Source: Pleomorphomonas carboxyditropha (GTDB taxonomy: Bacteria; Pseudomonadota; Alphaproteobacteria; Rhizobiales; Pleomorphomonadaceae). From it: 64,000 nt of DNA. Below are positions 40,744 through 52,342 of the stretch, one piece after another. The stretch lies in the NCBI RefSeq assembly GCF_002770725.1, contig NZ_NQVN01000010.1, forward strand, positions 62,001 through 126,000, read 5' to 3'. How positions within the stretch are numbered: the first letter of the stretch is position 1; each line of letters begins with the position of its first letter. The notes under the pieces were generated by a model that was not told the origin of the DNA, made no database searches, and saw nothing but the letters and a program-made list of their open reading frames with translations. The translations under genes and the position numbers were made by a program.

Positions 40744-41613
40744 TTGGCCGCAGTTTCGACCGCAATGTCGCTTCAGAAGGAAACGCCCCGGCTTGAACGG
40801 GCCGAAGGCACGGCGCGTGTCGCCTTCGCGCTGCGGACCGTCGGCGGCCGGCAGGAGACGCGGCTCGCCGATCTTTTCCAGGACGGTTCGGCCAAGGTGC
40901 GGCTGCCCAGGGTGTACGACGGTTCGGGGCCGGCCGCCGTCTTCCTCAACAGCGCCGGCGGCGTCACCGGCGGCGATCATCTCAGCTTCGAGGCGCATTT
41001 CAAGGCCGGAGCGACGGCCACCGTCACCACCCAGGCCGCCGAGCGCATCTACCGGCGTGTCGAGGGCGTCGGCCGCATCGATAACCGGCTGGTCGTCGAG
41101 GCCGGGGCGAACGCCCGCTGGCTGCCGCAGGAGACCATCGTCTTCGATGGCGCCGGTCTTTGCCGCCGCCTCGACGCCGATCTCGTCGGCGACGCCCGCC
41201 TCGTTGCCGTCGAAAGCATCGTGCTGGGCCGCACTGCCATGGGCGAGGAGGTCACCGCCGTCGACCTCGCCGACCACTGGCGCATCCGGCGCGACGGCCG
41301 GCTCGTCTATGCCGACGCCTTGCGCCTTTCCGGCGACAGCCGGGCGATTCTGTCGGGCAGCGCCACCGGCGGCGGCGCCCGCGCCTTTGCCGGCATGGTG
41401 GTGGCGGCGCCGGACGCGGCGTCGCGGCTCGATCATGTGCGGGAGCTGATCGCGACGCTCGTCGGAGACGGCCTCGAAGCGGGCGCTTCCGCCTTCGACG
41501 GGCTCCTGTCCATACGTTGTCTTGCCCTTGACGGCCGCCGCCTGCGCGCCATTGTCGAACCCCTGATCGAAACCCTCACTGGCTGGCCGCTGCCGCGCGC
41601 CTGGTCGATCTGA
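40744..41613 (+). CDS. ureD: Urease accessory protein UreD
   Basis: A scaffold of the UreD-UreF-UreG complex that delivers nickel to the urease active site. The 289-residue protein has the family segments [15 protein letters not shown] (about 58-72), [12 protein letters not shown] and [14 protein letters not shown]. The TTG at 40744 follows GGGGGAGAG at normal spacing; an ATG at 40768 is the alternative. First gene of the urease cluster, 14 bases before ureA. Confidence 0.95.
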   Translation: MAAVSTAMSLQKETPRLERAEGTARVAFALRTVGGRQETRLADLFQDGSAKVRLPRVYDGSGPAAVFLNSAGGVTGGDHLSFEAHFKAGATATVTTQAAERIYRRVEGVGRIDNRLVVEAGANARWLPQETIVFDGAGLCRRLDADLVGDARLVAVESIVLGRTAMGEEVTAVDLADHWRIRRDGRLVYADALRLSGDSRAILSGSATGGGARAFAGMVVAAPDAASRLDHVRELIATLVGDGLEAGASAFDGLLSIRCLALDGRRLRAIVEPLIETLTGWPLPRAWSI

Positions 41614-41627
41614 GACGAGGAAGACCG

Positions 41628-41930
41628 ATGAATCTGACGCCGCGCGAAAAGGACAAACTGCTCGTCAGCCTCGCCGCCATGGTGGCCCGCAACCGCCTGG
41701 AGCGGGGCGTCAAGCTGAACTACCCGGAAGCGGTGGCGCTGATCACCGACTATGTGGTGGAGGGCGCCCGCGACGGCCGTACGGTGGCCGAGCTGATGGC
41801 CGGCGGCGCCACGGTGCTCCGCCGCGAGCAGGTGATGGAGGGGATCGCCGAGATGATCCACGACGTGCAGGTGGAAGCGACCTTCCCCGACGGCACCAAG
41901 CTCGTCACCGTCCACGAACCGATCAGGTGA
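41628..41930 (+). CDS. ureA: Urease subunit gamma
   Basis: The 100-residue small structural subunit of urease. It shows the standard [20 protein letters not shown] opening, [10 protein letters not shown] and the C-terminal [18 protein letters not shown]. Normal length, no fusion to beta. Four bases separate it from the DUF1272 gene. Confidence 0.97.
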   Translation: MNLTPREKDKLLVSLAAMVARNRLERGVKLNYPEAVALITDYVVEGARDGRTVAELMAGGATVLRREQVMEGIAEMIHDVQVEATFPDGTKLVTVHEPIR

Positions 41931-41934
41931 GGCC

Positions 41935-42186
41935 ATGGCGCTTGAGCTTCGGCCCAACTGCGAATGCTGCGACCGCGACCTGCCGCCGGCGGCCGAGGCC
42001 TACATCTGCTCCTTCGAGTGCACCTGGTGTCCCGACTGCGCGACCGGCGTGCTGAAGGGCGTCTGCCCCAACTGCGGCGGCGAACTCGTCCGCCGGCCGG
42101 TGCGTCCCGCTGACAAGCTCGCGACCAATCCGGCGTCCACCGCCCGCGTCCTCAAGAGCGAGCCCTGCTCGCCGCGCGCCGCCTGA
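41935..42186 (+). CDS. DUF1272 zinc-ribbon-like protein
   Basis: An 83-residue protein with two close cysteine clusters, [10 protein letters not shown] near residue 9-18 and [11 protein letters not shown] near 25-35, followed by [14 protein letters not shown]. This is the DUF1272 pattern and predicts zinc binding. Its role is unknown. It lies between ureA and ureB with four- and eleven-base gaps, so it is surely co-transcribed with urease. A nickel- or zinc-handling role would be inference only. Confidence 0.92.
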   Translation: MALELRPNCECCDRDLPPAAEAYICSFECTWCPDCATGVLKGVCPNCGGELVRRPVRPADKLATNPASTARVLKSEPCSPRAA

Positions 42187-42197
42187 AAGGAACGATC

Positions 42198-42503
42198 ATG
42201 ATCCCGGGTGAAGTCATCACCGAAGCCGGCGACATCGAGCTCAATGCCGGCAGGCCGGCGCTGGTGCTCGAGGTGGCCAATTCCGGCGACCGGCCGGTGC
42301 AGGTCGGCAGCCACTATCATTTCGCCGAAACCAATCCGGCCCTCGTCTTCGACCGCGACAAGGCACGTGGCTACCGGCTCGACATTCCCGCCGGCACCGC
42401 CGTCCGCTTCGAGCCGGGCCAGAGCCGGTCGGTGACCCTGGTGCCTTATTCGGGAAAGGGCGAGGTCTACGGTTTCCGGCAGGGTGTAATGGGAAAACTG
42501 TGA
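42198..42503 (+). CDS. ureB: Urease subunit beta
   Basis: The 101-residue structural beta subunit of urease, with [33 protein letters not shown] and the conserved [14 protein letters not shown]. Full length. It is separated from ureC by 721 bases that hold a toxin-antitoxin-type pair, which is unusual for urease operons. Confidence 0.97.
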   Translation: MIPGEVITEAGDIELNAGRPALVLEVANSGDRPVQVGSHYHFAETNPALVFDRDKARGYRLDIPAGTAVRFEPGQSRSVTLVPYSGKGEVYGFRQGVMGKL

Positions 42504-42524
42504 ACGCCTTACGTTTAGTGGTAT

Positions 42525-42533
42525 TGTCTGACA
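42525..42533. promoter_or_regulatory. Possible operator of the toxin-antitoxin pair
   Basis: TGTCTGACA is a perfect 4-1-4 inverted repeat in a locally AT-richer stretch between ureB and the antitoxin gene, 26 bases before its ATG. It could be an autoregulatory site with an internal promoter. It is short, so confidence is low. Confidence 0.3.
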
Positions 42534-42559
42534 GAATGGGATTTTGAAAGGCAAACACC

Positions 42560-42817
42560 ATGGGTGTGGCGAAAGTGACGTCGAAGAACCAGATCACCAT
42601 CCCGGCCGATGTGCGGGATGCCTTCGGCGTCGAGCCCGGCGATGAACTGGTGTTTTTCCGCAAGCTCGATGGCGGGCTGGGCGTGCGGGTCAGGAAGGTG
42701 CGGGTCGGCGCCGGCTTCGGCATGGCGTCCGACGGCACGCGGATGTCCGACCGGGACCTGCGGGAAGCCGTCGGAGAGGCGGTGGCCGAAGGCGTGGCGG
42801 AGCGGCTCCGGCAATGA
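42560..42817 (+). CDS. AbrB/MazE-type antitoxin
   Basis: An 85-residue protein. The N-terminal swapped-hairpin AbrB/SpoVT domain (VTSKNQITIPADVRDAFGV) binds DNA. The C-terminal tail (SDRDLREAVGEAVAEGVAER) is predicted helical and would wrap around the toxin. It overlaps the PIN-domain gene by four bases (ATGA), as typical antitoxin-toxin pairs do. AAAGG precedes the ATG. The pair sits inside the urease operon between ureB and ureC. Confidence 0.88.
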   Translation: MGVAKVTSKNQITIPADVRDAFGVEPGDELVFFRKLDGGLGVRVRKVRVGAGFGMASDGTRMSDRDLREAVGEAVAEGVAERLRQ

Positions 42818-43221
42818 GGGCCATCGATACCAATGTGCTCGTCCGCTACCTGCGCAACGACGATCCCGTGCAGAGCCCGGTCGCTCGCCATCTGATCGAC
42901 GAGGCGGCGGGCGGGTCCGATCCGCTTCTCGTCCCCAACGAGGTGCTGGTGGAAATCTTCTGGCTATTGGCCAAGCGCCAGAAATTTCCGCGCGCCCGAA
43001 TCGCCGATATTCTGTGGGCGCTTCTGGACAATGCGCATCTGGCATTCTCCGACCGGGTCGCCGTGTCGGCGGCCGTCGATGCCTATGCGCAAGGTCCGGC
43101 CGGCTTCGTCGACTATCTGATCGCGGCGACGGCTCAGGCCTGCGGCGCCGACTACACCCTGACGTTCGACCGCGAGGCGGCCGGACACGCGAGTTTCAAG
43201 CTGCTTTCCGCAGGAGACTGA
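42814..43221 (+). CDS. PIN-domain ribonuclease toxin (VapC-like)
   Basis: A 135-residue PIN-domain protein. The acidic residues that coordinate Mg are all visible: Asp4 (RAIDTNVLVRYL), Glu43 or so in PNEVLVEIFWLL, Asp near 97 in GFVDYLIAATAQ, and Asp near 116 in LTFDREAA. It is therefore likely to be active as an RNase, probably against tRNA or other structured RNA. It is the partner of the overlapping AbrB-type antitoxin and ends three bases before ureC, so it is co-transcribed with urease genes unless the pair has its own promoter. Confidence 0.88.
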   Translation: MRAIDTNVLVRYLRNDDPVQSPVARHLIDEAAGGSDPLLVPNEVLVEIFWLLAKRQKFPRARIADILWALLDNAHLAFSDRVAVSAAVDAYAQGPAGFVDYLIAATAQACGADYTLTFDREAAGHASFKLLSAGD

Positions 43222-43224
43222 CCG

Positions 43225-44940
<1,716 letters not shown>

Positions 44941-44947
44941 GAGGGCG

Positions 44948-45352
44948 CTATTCGATGGTCTCGCAGAAGCGAAGGAGGTAGCCATCCGGATCGGCGACGA
45001 CGAATTGCCGCTGGCCTTCGCTGTCGTCGCCGACGCGATACCATTTCTCTTCCAGATCCAGAATGAAAGAGCAGCCGGCATCGCGTAGGCGGGCGTAAAG
45101 CGCCGCCGCGTTATCCACTTCGATCTGGAAATTGATGCCGCGGCCGTAGGGATGTTCAAGCGGTGCCGGATGCCAGCGGCGTCCCGGGCCGAAGGTTTCC
45201 TCCATCATCAATTCGACGCCATCGCGCTCGATATAGGCAAAGCGATCCTCCGGTCGCCGATAACGGATGTTGAATCCGGCAAGGTCGACATAGAACGCCA
45301 GCGAGCGTTGCAGATCGTCGACATTCAGTTCGGGAACGAGTTTCACCTTCAT
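44948..45352 (-). CDS. VOC family protein (glyoxalase/bleomycin-resistance fold)
   Basis: A 134-residue vicinal-oxygen-chelate protein: LVPELNVDDLQRSLAFYVDL at the N-terminus, GVELMMEE (Glu ligand) in the first half and NFQIEVDNAAALYARLRDAG in the second, ending in VVADPDGYLLRFCE. The pattern is closest to bleomycin-resistance-type binding proteins; the ligand is unknown. It is on the strand opposite to the urease genes, seven bases after ureC, and so splits the cluster into two transcription units. Confidence 0.9.
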   Translation of the reverse strand: MKVKLVPELNVDDLQRSLAFYVDLAGFNIRYRRPEDRFAYIERDGVELMMEETFGPGRRWHPAPLEHPYGRGINFQIEVDNAAALYARLRDAGCSFILDLEEKWYRVGDDSEGQRQFVVADPDGYLLRFCETIE

Positions 45353-45466
45353 GCGCGCAGCTCCTTCGGATCATCGAAAGCAACCGCCGCCGTCCCACGG
45401 TCTGCCGACGATGCCGCTTGCCGGCGGCAAGAATGCCTCGGGACCGTCTGGTCCGGAACGGAAATC

Positions 45467-46693
45467 ATGACCCTGCGTCTTTATTTCCCGGCTCGCCTCC
45501 GTCTCGTCGGGGTGCTTGCCGTCACGCAGGTGATCGGCTGGGGCACCACCTTCGACATGCCGGGCGTGATGGCGCGGAAGATGGCGCCCGATGTCGGCCT
45601 CGGCATCGACACGACCTTCTTCGGCCTGACGCTGATGATGCTGGTGATCGGCCTCACCGGTCCGGCGGTGGGCGAAGCGGTGCAGCGGATCGGTGCGGCG
45701 CGGGTGCTGGTGATCGGCTCGGCGGCGTCGACCGCCGGCCTCGCCCTGCTCGCCGCCGCCCAAGGACCGGTCGGCTACTTCATTGCTTGGACGACGATTG
45801 GCGTGGCCGGCTCGCTGGCGCTGTCGGTGCCGGCCTATGCGGCGGCCGTCGAACGCGAGGGCGCGGCCGGCCGGCGGACCATCGGCGTGCTGATGATCTT
45901 CACCGGTGTCTCCTCGACCATCTTCTGGCCGATTCTCGACGCCGTCGATGCCCTGGTGGGATGGCGCCCGACCCTTCTCGCCATGGCCGGCCTGCACCTG
46001 TTCGTCTGCCTGCCGCTGCATCTTCTTGCCCTGCCGCCGACCGGCGCTCGTCCGGCCGAGCTGGAGACCGCCCGACGGCCGGCGGCCAGCCTCGGTCCCG
46101 ACGGCGCGGCGCGCGCCTTCCTGCACATCGGCGTCGTCTCGGTCGCCTTTTCCTTCACCACCTTCGGCCTTGCCGCCGCCTATCTCGAACTGTTGCGCGG
46201 GGCGGGCGCCTCGGTGGAATACGCCCTGTGGCTCGGCACCGTCAGGCCGGTGCTCAGCATCGCCGCCCGCGCCGCCGACCTCGTGATCGACGGGCGGGGC
46301 GGCCCGCTCGCCACCACGGCAGCCGCGGCGCTCTTGATGGGCGGCTCCTTCGCGCTGCTTCTCATCGGCGTCGACGGCGCCTGGCTGTTGCCGGCCTTCG
46401 TGGCGATCTACGCCTTCGGCGCCGGCCTTTCGGCCATGGCGCGGGCGGTGTTGCCGCTTGCCTTCTTTCCGCCCGGCGAATTCTCCCGCCGGTCCGGCCG
46501 GCTGGCGCTGCCGCAGAATATCGCCAACGCCGTGGCGCCGGTCGTCTTCGTCGCCATCATCCATCATGCCGGCGTTGCCGCCGCCGCGCTGCTCGGCCTC
46601 GCCCTGATGGCGGCGGCGCTTGCCTCGGCGGCGCTTTTGGCTAAGCTCGTCCGCACACCCTTCCCTCCGTCCGCCAGGACCGACACGCCATGA
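45467..46693 (+). CDS. MFS transporter
   Basis: A 408-residue major facilitator protein with about twelve hydrophobic helices. It starts [19 protein letters not shown] and contains [20 protein letters not shown]. Homologues are generic MFS permeases without known substrate. The frame is open from 45152, but only the ATG at 45467 gives a normal N-terminus and does not overlap the VOC gene. It overlaps ureE by four bases, so it is coupled to the accessory genes. A role in nickel, urea or ammonium-related transport is possible but unproven. Confidence 0.9.
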   Translation: MTLRLYFPARLRLVGVLAVTQVIGWGTTFDMPGVMARKMAPDVGLGIDTTFFGLTLMMLVIGLTGPAVGEAVQRIGAARVLVIGSAASTAGLALLAAAQGPVGYFIAWTTIGVAGSLALSVPAYAAAVEREGAAGRRTIGVLMIFTGVSSTIFWPILDAVDALVGWRPTLLAMAGLHLFVCLPLHLLALPPTGARPAELETARRPAASLGPDGAARAFLHIGVVSVAFSFTTFGLAAAYLELLRGAGASVEYALWLGTVRPVLSIAARAADLVIDGRGGPLATTAAAALLMGGSFALLLIGVDGAWLLPAFVAIYAFGAGLSAMARAVLPLAFFPPGEFSRRSGRLALPQNIANAVAPVVFVAIIHHAGVAAAALLGLALMAAALASAALLAKLVRTPFPPSARTDTP

Positions 46694-47337
46694 TCACCGC
46701 CACTCGCATCCTCCCCGCCGGCACCTGGTCCGGTACGCCGGCCGACACGCTCGCCCTCGAACGCGACGATCGCCATCGCCGCCGCCTCGTCATGCGTTGC
46801 GTCGGCAAGACCGTGTTCCTGCTCGATCTCAAGGAAGCGGCCGTGATGAAGGACGGCGACGCCCTCGAACTGGAAGACGGCCGGCTGATCCTGGTGCAGG
46901 CGGTGCCCGAGCGTCTTCTCGAAATCACCGCCGCCAGCCCGGCCGATCTCGTGCGCGTCGCCTGGCACCTCGGCAACCGGCACCTGCCGGCCCAGTTCCT
47001 CGGCGACCGGCTGCGCATCCGCTACGACCATGTCATCGAGGACATGCTGAAGGGGCTCGGCGCCACGGTGGCGCCGGTGCTGGCCGCCTTCGATCCGGAG
47101 GGCGGCGCCTACGGCCATGGCGAGGTCCACGGCCATGATCACGATCATGGGGAGCACGAGCACGCCCACGAGCATGGGCCGGAACGCCATCATCACGACC
47201 ACGGCGAGGCCGGCGCCCATCACCACCACGAGCACTCCCATGCCCATGCCCATGGCGACGACTGCGGCTGTGGCCACGATCATGGCCATTCCCATGAACA
47301 CGACCATTCCCATGGGCATGGCCATAAGCATGAGTGA
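46690..47337 (+). CDS. ureE: Urease accessory protein UreE with histidine-rich tail
   Basis: The nickel-binding metallochaperone of urease (215 residues). The N-terminal domain (about 1-75) and the metal-binding C-terminal domain with [14 protein letters not shown] and [18 protein letters not shown] are typical; the conserved nickel His is in RYDHVIED. From about residue 140 to the end the protein is a long His/Asp/Glu-rich tail with dozens of histidines, as in Klebsiella UreE but longer. This tail is probably a nickel store. Its end overlaps ureF by eight bases. Confidence 0.96.
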   Translation: MITATRILPAGTWSGTPADTLALERDDRHRRRLVMRCVGKTVFLLDLKEAAVMKDGDALELEDGRLILVQAVPERLLEITAASPADLVRVAWHLGNRHLPAQFLGDRLRIRYDHVIEDMLKGLGATVAPVLAAFDPEGGAYGHGEVHGHDHDHGEHEHAHEHGPERHHHDHGEAGAHHHHEHSHAHAHGDDCGCGHDHGHSHEHDHSHGHGHKHE

Positions 47338-48021
47338 ACCCGCGGCCGGGGCGGCGCTGTCTCGCTTGCTGACCTGGCTGTCGCCGGCTTTCCCGGTCGG
47401 CGCCTTCACCTACAGCCACGGCCTCGAATGGGCGGTGGAGGATGGCAGCGTCACGTCGGCGGCAACGCTCACCGCCTGGCTTTCCGACATTCTCCGCCAT
47501 GGCGCCGGCCGCAGCGACGCCATCCTGCTCGCCGCCGCCTTCCGCGTCGCCGGCGACGGCAGGATGGAAGACCTGCGGGAGATCGCCGCGCTCGCCTACG
47601 CGCTGCAGCCGTCGAAAGAGCGGCGGCTCGAAAGCGGGGCGCAGGGGCGCGCCTTTGTCACGGCCATCGCCGACACCTGGGGGGCGCCGACGCTCGTCGA
47701 TCTGGCGGGGCGTGTTGCGCCCGATCCGGTCGCCTATCCGGTGGCGGTGGCGACGGCGGCGGCCGATCACCGCCTGCCGCTCGCCGAGACGGCCGAGGCC
47801 TATCTCACCGCCTTCGTTGCCAATCTCGTCTCGGCGGCGGTGCGCGCCGTGCCGCTCGGCCAGACCGAGGGGCAGCGGGCGATCCGCGATCTCGCGCCGC
47901 TCATCTCCGCCGTCGCGGCCGACGCCTTGGCCGCCTCGCCCGACAACGTCGGCGGCGCCTGTCTGCGGGCCGACATTGCCTCCATGGCCCACGAAACCCA
48001 GTACACGAGGTTGTTCCGCTC

Positions 48022-48025
<4 letters not shown>
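47330..48025 (+). CDS. ureF: Urease accessory protein UreF
   Basis: A 231-residue helical protein that joins UreD and UreG in the nickel-delivery complex. Family segments are [20 protein letters not shown] and [10 protein letters not shown]; the conserved C-terminal part includes [11 protein letters not shown]. The frame is open upstream through the ureE tail, but the ATG at 47330, overlapping the ureE stop, gives the normal N-terminus. It overlaps ureG by four bases. Confidence 0.95.
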
Positions 48026-48642
<617 letters not shown>

Positions 48643-48703
48643 TTTTCCCCGCCAGAGTAGATTGTTTGCTCCGGACAACAGTTTCACGCCATTGAACTCA
48701 TTC

Positions 48704-48719
48704 GTAAGCTAAAGTTAAC
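48704..48719 (+). promoter_or_regulatory. CtrA-like site upstream of a Cache chemoreceptor gene
   Basis: GTAAGCTAAAGTTAAC matches TTAA-N7-TTAAC with one mismatch in the first half. It lies about 60 bases before the receptor start. CtrA control of chemotaxis genes is known in alphaproteobacteria. Confidence 0.4.
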
Positions 48720-48780
48720 GGCCGCCGCCTAAATGGGAATTATCCCGGTTCCCGGGATGATACCGCTGGGGCACCTGACA

Positions 48781-50469
48781 ATGTTCAGCATTCACTCCGT
48801 ATCCGCCAAGATTGCAGCCATCGTCCTTCTGGCGATCGCCGGCCTCGCGACCATCGGCTACCTGGGCTATGCCGATCTTCGCTCCGAGCTGATGGGCCAG
48901 AAGAAGCTCGAGCTCCAGGACCAGGTCGAGACGGCGCGGTCGATGATCGAGGGCTTCCGCGATCGCGCCGCCAAGGGCGAGATGAGCGTGACCGAGGCCC
49001 AGGAGGCTGCCAAGGCGGTGCTGCGGCCGGTGCGGTTCGGCGCCGACAAGAATTATTTCTTCATCTACGATGCCGATGGCCGGAACATCCTCTTGCCGGG
49101 CAAGCCCGAGCTCGAGGGCAAGGACCTCATCGACATGAAGGACACCGACGGCAAGCCGATGATCCGCGACATGCTGGCCATCGCCAGGGCCGGCGGCGGC
49201 AATTACGAGTACATGTGGCTGAAGCCCGGCGACAAGGATGCGTCGTTGAAGCTCGCCTATGCCACCGCCGTCGAGGGCTGGAACTGGATGCTCGGCACCG
49301 GCTTCCACGTCGCCGACATCGAGGCGTCGCTGGCCGCCAGCACCCGCCGCATCGGCCTCATCACCCTGGTGTCCCTGCTCATGCTCGGCGCCCTGTCGTT
49401 CGTCGTCGCGCGCGGCATCGCCGGGCCGCTCTCCCGACTGACCCGCTCGATGGATCGCCTGCAGGGCGGCGACCTCGATGCCGAGATCTCCGGTGCGGCG
49501 CGCAAGGACGAGATCGGGCTGATCGGCCGCGCCGTCGCCCGCTTCCGCGATCTGCAGCGCGAGCGTATCGCCGCCGAGGCGGATGCCGAGGCGGCGCGGG
49601 CCGCCGCGATGGAAAAGGCGCGGCGCGACGCGCTGACCGGCCTCGCCGACGGCTTCGACCGATCGTTCCGCGAGACTTCGGCCGGCATCGAAAATACGGC
49701 GACCGGCTTCGAGCGCGTCGCCTCCGACCTGCTCGCCGTGTCGGATCATACGCGCCGCCAGGCCGAGGCATCGGCCGAGGCCGGCCGGCAGGCGAAGGAC
49801 AACGTGCAGGCGGTGTCGAGCGCCGCCGAGGAGCTGTCGGCGTCGATCTCCGAGATCGTCGCCCAGGTCGACAAGGCCGCCGATATCTCGAGCGGCGCCG
49901 TCCGCGAGACGGCCCGGGCCACCGAGGTGATCCGCGGCCTCGACGAGGCGTCGGGCGAGATCGGCAAGGTGGTGGCGCTGATCCAGGAGATCGCCGACCA
50001 GACCAACCTCCTGGCCCTCAACGCCACCATCGAGGCGGCGCGGGCCGGCGAGGCCGGCAAGGGGTTCGCGGTGGTGGCGTCCGAAGTGAAGCAGCTCGCC
50101 GCCCAGACCTCCAAGGCCACCGACGAGATTTCCCGGCGCATCGGCGTGATCCAGTCGGCGACCGGCGAGGCCGTGGCGGCCACCGGCACCGTCGAGCAGT
50201 CGATCGAGCGGGTCAACGAGGTGGCCTCGTCGATCGCCGCGACGCTGGACCAGCAGAACGCCGCCGTTTCCGAAATCACCCGCGCCATTTCGTCGACGCT
50301 CGCCGCCGTCGGCAGCCTCGCCACCGACATGACGCGGCTGATGGAGAATGCCGAGGCGTCCGACTCCAAGTCGCAGGAAGTGGCCGCGCAGGCCCGCCGG
50401 ATGCTCGGCGACAGCAAGGCGCTGCAGGCCGAGGTCGATCGGCTGATGCAGGAGATGCGCGCCGCCTGA
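48781..50469 (+). CDS. Methyl-accepting chemotaxis protein with single Cache domain
   Basis: A 562-residue transmembrane chemoreceptor. A first helix is at about residues 8-28. The periplasmic single-Cache domain contains [19 protein letters not shown] and [17 protein letters not shown] second helix is near residues 185-208, followed by HAMP (about 205-260) and a signalling domain with tip [20 protein letters not shown]. Such sCache_2 domains often bind small organic acids; the ligand here is unknown. An in-frame ATG at 48733 is possible, but the one at 48781 gives a normal short N-terminus. Confidence 0.93.
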   Translation: MFSIHSVSAKIAAIVLLAIAGLATIGYLGYADLRSELMGQKKLELQDQVETARSMIEGFRDRAAKGEMSVTEAQEAAKAVLRPVRFGADKNYFFIYDADGRNILLPGKPELEGKDLIDMKDTDGKPMIRDMLAIARAGGGNYEYMWLKPGDKDASLKLAYATAVEGWNWMLGTGFHVADIEASLAASTRRIGLITLVSLLMLGALSFVVARGIAGPLSRLTRSMDRLQGGDLDAEISGAARKDEIGLIGRAVARFRDLQRERIAAEADAEAARAAAMEKARRDALTGLADGFDRSFRETSAGIENTATGFERVASDLLAVSDHTRRQAEASAEAGRQAKDNVQAVSSAAEELSASISEIVAQVDKAADISSGAVRETARATEVIRGLDEASGEIGKVVALIQEIADQTNLLALNATIEAARAGEAGKGFAVVASEVKQLAAQTSKATDEISRRIGVIQSATGEAVAATGTVEQSIERVNEVASSIAATLDQQNAAVSEITRAISSTLAAVGSLATDMTRLMENAEASDSKSQEVAAQARRMLGDSKALQAEVDRLMQEMRAA

Positions 50470-50494
50470 CGGCGCGCGTTTCACCGGACTTGCT

Positions 50495-50713
50495 TCAGTA
50501 GTGCGGCGGCGGCGGTTCGCGGCCGGCCGTCGCCCGCGCCGCCAGTTCCATTTCCTTGACCTCGTCGAGAAGGTTCGCCACGAGCCGTTTCAGAGTGTCG
50601 ATCTCTTTCCACTGATCGGTGACGGCGGTGTTGAGGTCCTCGATCACCTGGTCCTGGTAGGCGATCTTCTCTTCGAGCGCATCGATGCGCGCTTCGGTCG
50701 TCTTGGCGATCAT
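50495..50713 (-). CDS. slyX: SlyX family protein
   Basis: A 72-residue coiled-coil protein: heptad-like RIDALEEKIAYQDQVIEDLN, then DTLKRLVANLLDEVKEME, and the characteristic PPPPHY terminus of SlyX. Function is unknown. It lies 12 bases downstream of the PEBP-like gene on the same strand and may be co-transcribed. Confidence 0.92.
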   Translation of the reverse strand: MIAKTTEARIDALEEKIAYQDQVIEDLNTAVTDQWKEIDTLKRLVANLLDEVKEMELAARATAGREPPPPHY

Positions 50714-50725
50714 GTCTCGCCTCCG

Positions 50726-51142
50726 TCAGTTGGGGAAGGAGCGGGTGGCCGATGCCTCGCCGAGCGTCCGGCCGAAGGTGGTGCCGCGATCCCTGGCGGT
50801 CGCCGTCCACATGTAGCGGTGCGGGCCGGCCGGTGGGCAGGGGCCAAGATAGCGGAAGGCGCCGGCCGCAATCAGGCCGTTGCCGGCATAGGGCACCGTA
50901 CCGCCGCCGTGGCGGAAATTGGGCGCGTTGAGATCGATCATCTGGAAGACGATGACGCGGGTGCCCGGCGGCACGTTGGCCAGGCGAAATTCCGGGCTGG
51001 CCACCACGGCCGGCCGGCCGCCGTCGCAGGCCGGCGTGGCGCCCCAGGCGAACGACAGCTCGAAGGCGGCGGCGGGCAGGGCAAAACCCGCCAGCGCGGC
51101 GGCGGCGGCAAGGCATCTCAGCATGGCGATGGTTCCGGACAT
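50726..51142 (-). CDS. Secreted PEBP (YbhB/YbcL, Raf-kinase-inhibitor-like) protein
   Basis: A 138-residue protein with a signal peptide (CLAAAAALAGFALPAAA) and a phosphatidylethanolamine-binding-protein fold: SPEFRLANVPPGTRVIVFQM, a His/Gly-rich turn (NFRHGGGTVPYAG), and YLGPCPPAGPHRYMW. The usual DPDAP ligand motif is replaced by DLNAPN, so ligand binding may differ. The frame runs upstream to 53179, but this is antisense to real genes. The start may be the ATG at 51142 or 51124. Likely periplasmic; function unknown. Confidence 0.82.
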   Translation of the reverse strand: MSGTIAMLRCLAAAAALAGFALPAAAFELSFAWGATPACDGGRPAVVASPEFRLANVPPGTRVIVFQMIDLNAPNFRHGGGTVPYAGNGLIAAGAFRYLGPCPPAGPHRYMWTATARDRGTTFGRTLGEASATRSFPN

Positions 51143-51319
51143 GGCGGGAAGTGTGTCATTGCCACCCTCCATAGGCAAGCGAAGCGAATATCCGAACCGA
51201 TCCGCATTGCTTCGGCCTTGCGGGAACAGCGAAACGGGGATTAGGCAGAAAGTCTCATTCTCCCGCCGATCTCCGACGCGCCGCGACGGCCGCCGGCCCT
51301 TCCTCGGCTCCAGCGCCGG

Positions 51320-52273
51320 TTGCCGCCCGTGATCGCCATCGCCCTCGACGTCCTGCCCATCTTCCTGCTGATCCTGATCGGTTATCTCCTCGTCCGCTGC
51401 GGCGTGATGAAGGCGGAGGTCGGCGACGGCCTTTCCGATTTCGTCTTCACCATCGCCATGCCGACGCTGCTGTTCAAGACGGTGGCGGTGGCGCATGTCG
51501 AGGGCAGTTCGCCCTGGACGATCTGGGTGGCCTATTTCGCCGGCGTCGCCGTCACCTGGACGGCCGGCCATCTGGCGGTGACCCGCCTGTTCGGCCGCGA
51601 CGCCCGCATCGGCGTGCTGGCCGGCGTCAGCTCCGCCTTCGCCAACAACCTGTTCATCGGCCTGCCGCTGGTCCAGCGCATCGTCGGTGACGACGGCGTC
51701 GTGGCGCTGTCCATCCTGCTCTGCGCCCACCTGCCGGTGATGATGATCGCCGGCACCGTGCTGATGGAGCAGGCCGAGCGGCAGACCGGCGGCCGGCCGG
51801 CCCAGCCGGTGGGGGCCATCCTGAAGCAGGTCGGACGCAACCTCGTGCGCAATCCGCTGGTGGTCGGCCTGGTGCTCGGCTCGCTGTGGCGCATGTCCAA
51901 CCTGCCGCTCACCGGCGTCGTCGGCACGGTGGTCGACGACATCGGCGACATCGCCAGTTCGGCGGCGCTGATCTCGCTCGGCATGGCGCTGATGAAATAC
52001 GGCGTCGCCGACGGCGTCCGGCCGGCGCTCGTCACCTCGGCGTTCAAGCTGTTCCTGCTGCCCGCCTCCGTCTACGCGGCGAGCCGCCTGCTCGGCCTCG
52101 ACGACACCTGGACGGCGGCGCTGGTGCTGACGTCGTCGGTGCCGACCGGCATCAACGCCTGGCTGATCGCCAACCGCTTCGGCGTCGGCCATGGCCTCGC
52201 CTCCTCGTCGATCACCATCACCACCGCCGTCGGTGTGCTGACCACGACCTTCTGGGCCTGGCTCCTCGGCTAA
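51320..52273 (+). CDS. AEC family transporter (auxin efflux carrier-like)
   Basis: A 317-residue membrane protein with about ten hydrophobic helices arranged as two halves: VLPIFLLILIGYLLVRCGVM at the start and VLTSSVPTGINAWLIANRFG near the end, typical of the AEC/malonate-permease family. Members export or import organic acids; the substrate is unknown. The start is TTG at 51320 or GTG at 51329. It is divergent from the PEBP gene. Confidence 0.92.
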   Translation: MPPVIAIALDVLPIFLLILIGYLLVRCGVMKAEVGDGLSDFVFTIAMPTLLFKTVAVAHVEGSSPWTIWVAYFAGVAVTWTAGHLAVTRLFGRDARIGVLAGVSSAFANNLFIGLPLVQRIVGDDGVVALSILLCAHLPVMMIAGTVLMEQAERQTGGRPAQPVGAILKQVGRNLVRNPLVVGLVLGSLWRMSNLPLTGVVGTVVDDIGDIASSAALISLGMALMKYGVADGVRPALVTSAFKLFLLPASVYAASRLLGLDDTWTAALVLTSSVPTGINAWLIANRFGVGHGLASSSITITTAVGVLTTTFWAWLLG

Positions 52274-52342
52274 GTGCTTTTCCTTTGCGTGGCCGCAACG
52301 CCTGCCGTATGACGGGCGCCGGTATTTTCGAGGCGTCTTCCC

